Shown in pieces: positions 24,337-24,383 of a DNA stretch of 24,383 nucleotides. The number at the start of each line of letters is the position of its first letter. The stretch's first letter is position 1. This stretch comes from OMSK01 sp902492995. GTDB lineage: Bacteria; Bacillota_I; Bacilli_A; RF39; UBA660. The notes under the pieces were generated by a model that saw only the letters and a list, made by a program, of their open reading frames with translations, did no database searches and was not told the origin of the DNA. The stretch lies in assembly GCA_902492995.1 (NCBI GenBank), contig CABUNR010000020.1, positions 1-24,383 of the forward strand. The letters are read 5' to 3'. The position numbers and the translations under genes are program-made.

Positions 24337-24383
24337 AAAGAGTTTTGGGTATTTATAATGAATTCTTAAGACTCTTTTATTAT
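24337..24383 (+). terminator. Candidate terminator or leader hairpin at the window edge
   Basis: The arm 24337-24349 (AAAGAGTTTTGGG) pairs with 24365-24377 (CTTAAGACTCTTT) over 13 positions including three G-U pairs, with a 15-base loop and a T-rich tail TTATTAT. It would terminate the Pr6Pr gene, although it lies 80 bases after the stop. With the TATAAT at 24307 it could also be the first part of a leader RNA that continues outside the window. Confidence 0.5.

Noticed and set aside
1..24383. Mycoplasma-type genetic code (TGA for tryptophan)
   Set aside because: Tryptophans are written TGG, and TGA ends the genes at 16837-16839 and 24255-24257; no conserved domain is broken by TGA.
1..24383. 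tRNA, rRNA or insertion sequence
   Set aside because: No cloverleaf-like or rRNA-like segment, no transposase or terminal inverted repeats seen on either strand.

Overview
The window comes from a very AT-rich, Gram-positive-type bacterium of the Bacillota/Mycoplasmatota kind. The evidence is a PolC-type replicative polymerase, a Gram-positive prfA-prmC neighbourhood, strong GGAGG-like ribosome sites, and AT content I judge by eye to be around three quarters. TGA is used as a stop (GT operon gene 1 at 16837-16839, last gene at 24255-24257) and tryptophan is written TGG, so this is the standard bacterial code and not the Mycoplasma code. An uncultured gut Bacilli lineage (RF39-like or Erysipelotrichia-like) would fit, but that placement is inference. 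Every gene is on the + strand.

Layout. (1) 1-7027 is core information processing: the tail of an unknown gene and its terminator, then prfA (release factor 1), a small zinc-ribbon protein and prmC (the methyltransferase that modifies release factors) as one tight operon, then polC with its own terminator. (2) 7028-11297 is an ABC-transporter operon of two closely related MacB/LolD-type ATPases flanking one 850-residue duplicated FtsX-type permease, preceded by a 286-base A-rich spacer with nested inverted repeats that overlap the promoter. (3) 11298-15731 holds a SWIM-SNF2 helicase, then an overlapping Nudix hydrolase / endonuclease-exonuclease-phosphatase pair. (4) 15785-21838 is a six-gene, tightly coupled operon: TRM11-like RNA methyltransferase, GT4 glycosyltransferase, PIG-L zinc deacetylase, BioF2-like GNAT N-acyltransferase, GT2 glycosyltransferase and class III PLP aminotransferase. 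(5) 21841-23553 is a single ABC-F ribosome-associated ATPase with its own promoter and terminator. (6) 23575-24257 is a six-helix Pr6Pr-type membrane protein, followed by a candidate terminator or leader hairpin at the window edge.

The most interesting region is part 4 with part 5. The order glycosyltransferase, deacetylase, N-acyltransferase is the logic of mycothiol, bacillithiol and aminoglycoside assembly (attach GlcNAc, unmask the amine, cap it). Here it is combined with an aminotransferase, lacks a polysaccharide flippase or polymerase, and is flanked by an RNA methyltransferase and an ABC-F protein, two classes of ribosome-protection gene. It could make a small amino-glycoside-type metabolite or modify a surface glycan; the sequence alone does not decide this.

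Promoters here look alike: six of eight candidates carry a TGn extended -10, most with a poor -35, and the -10 ends only 15-29 bases before the start codon, so leaders are very short.
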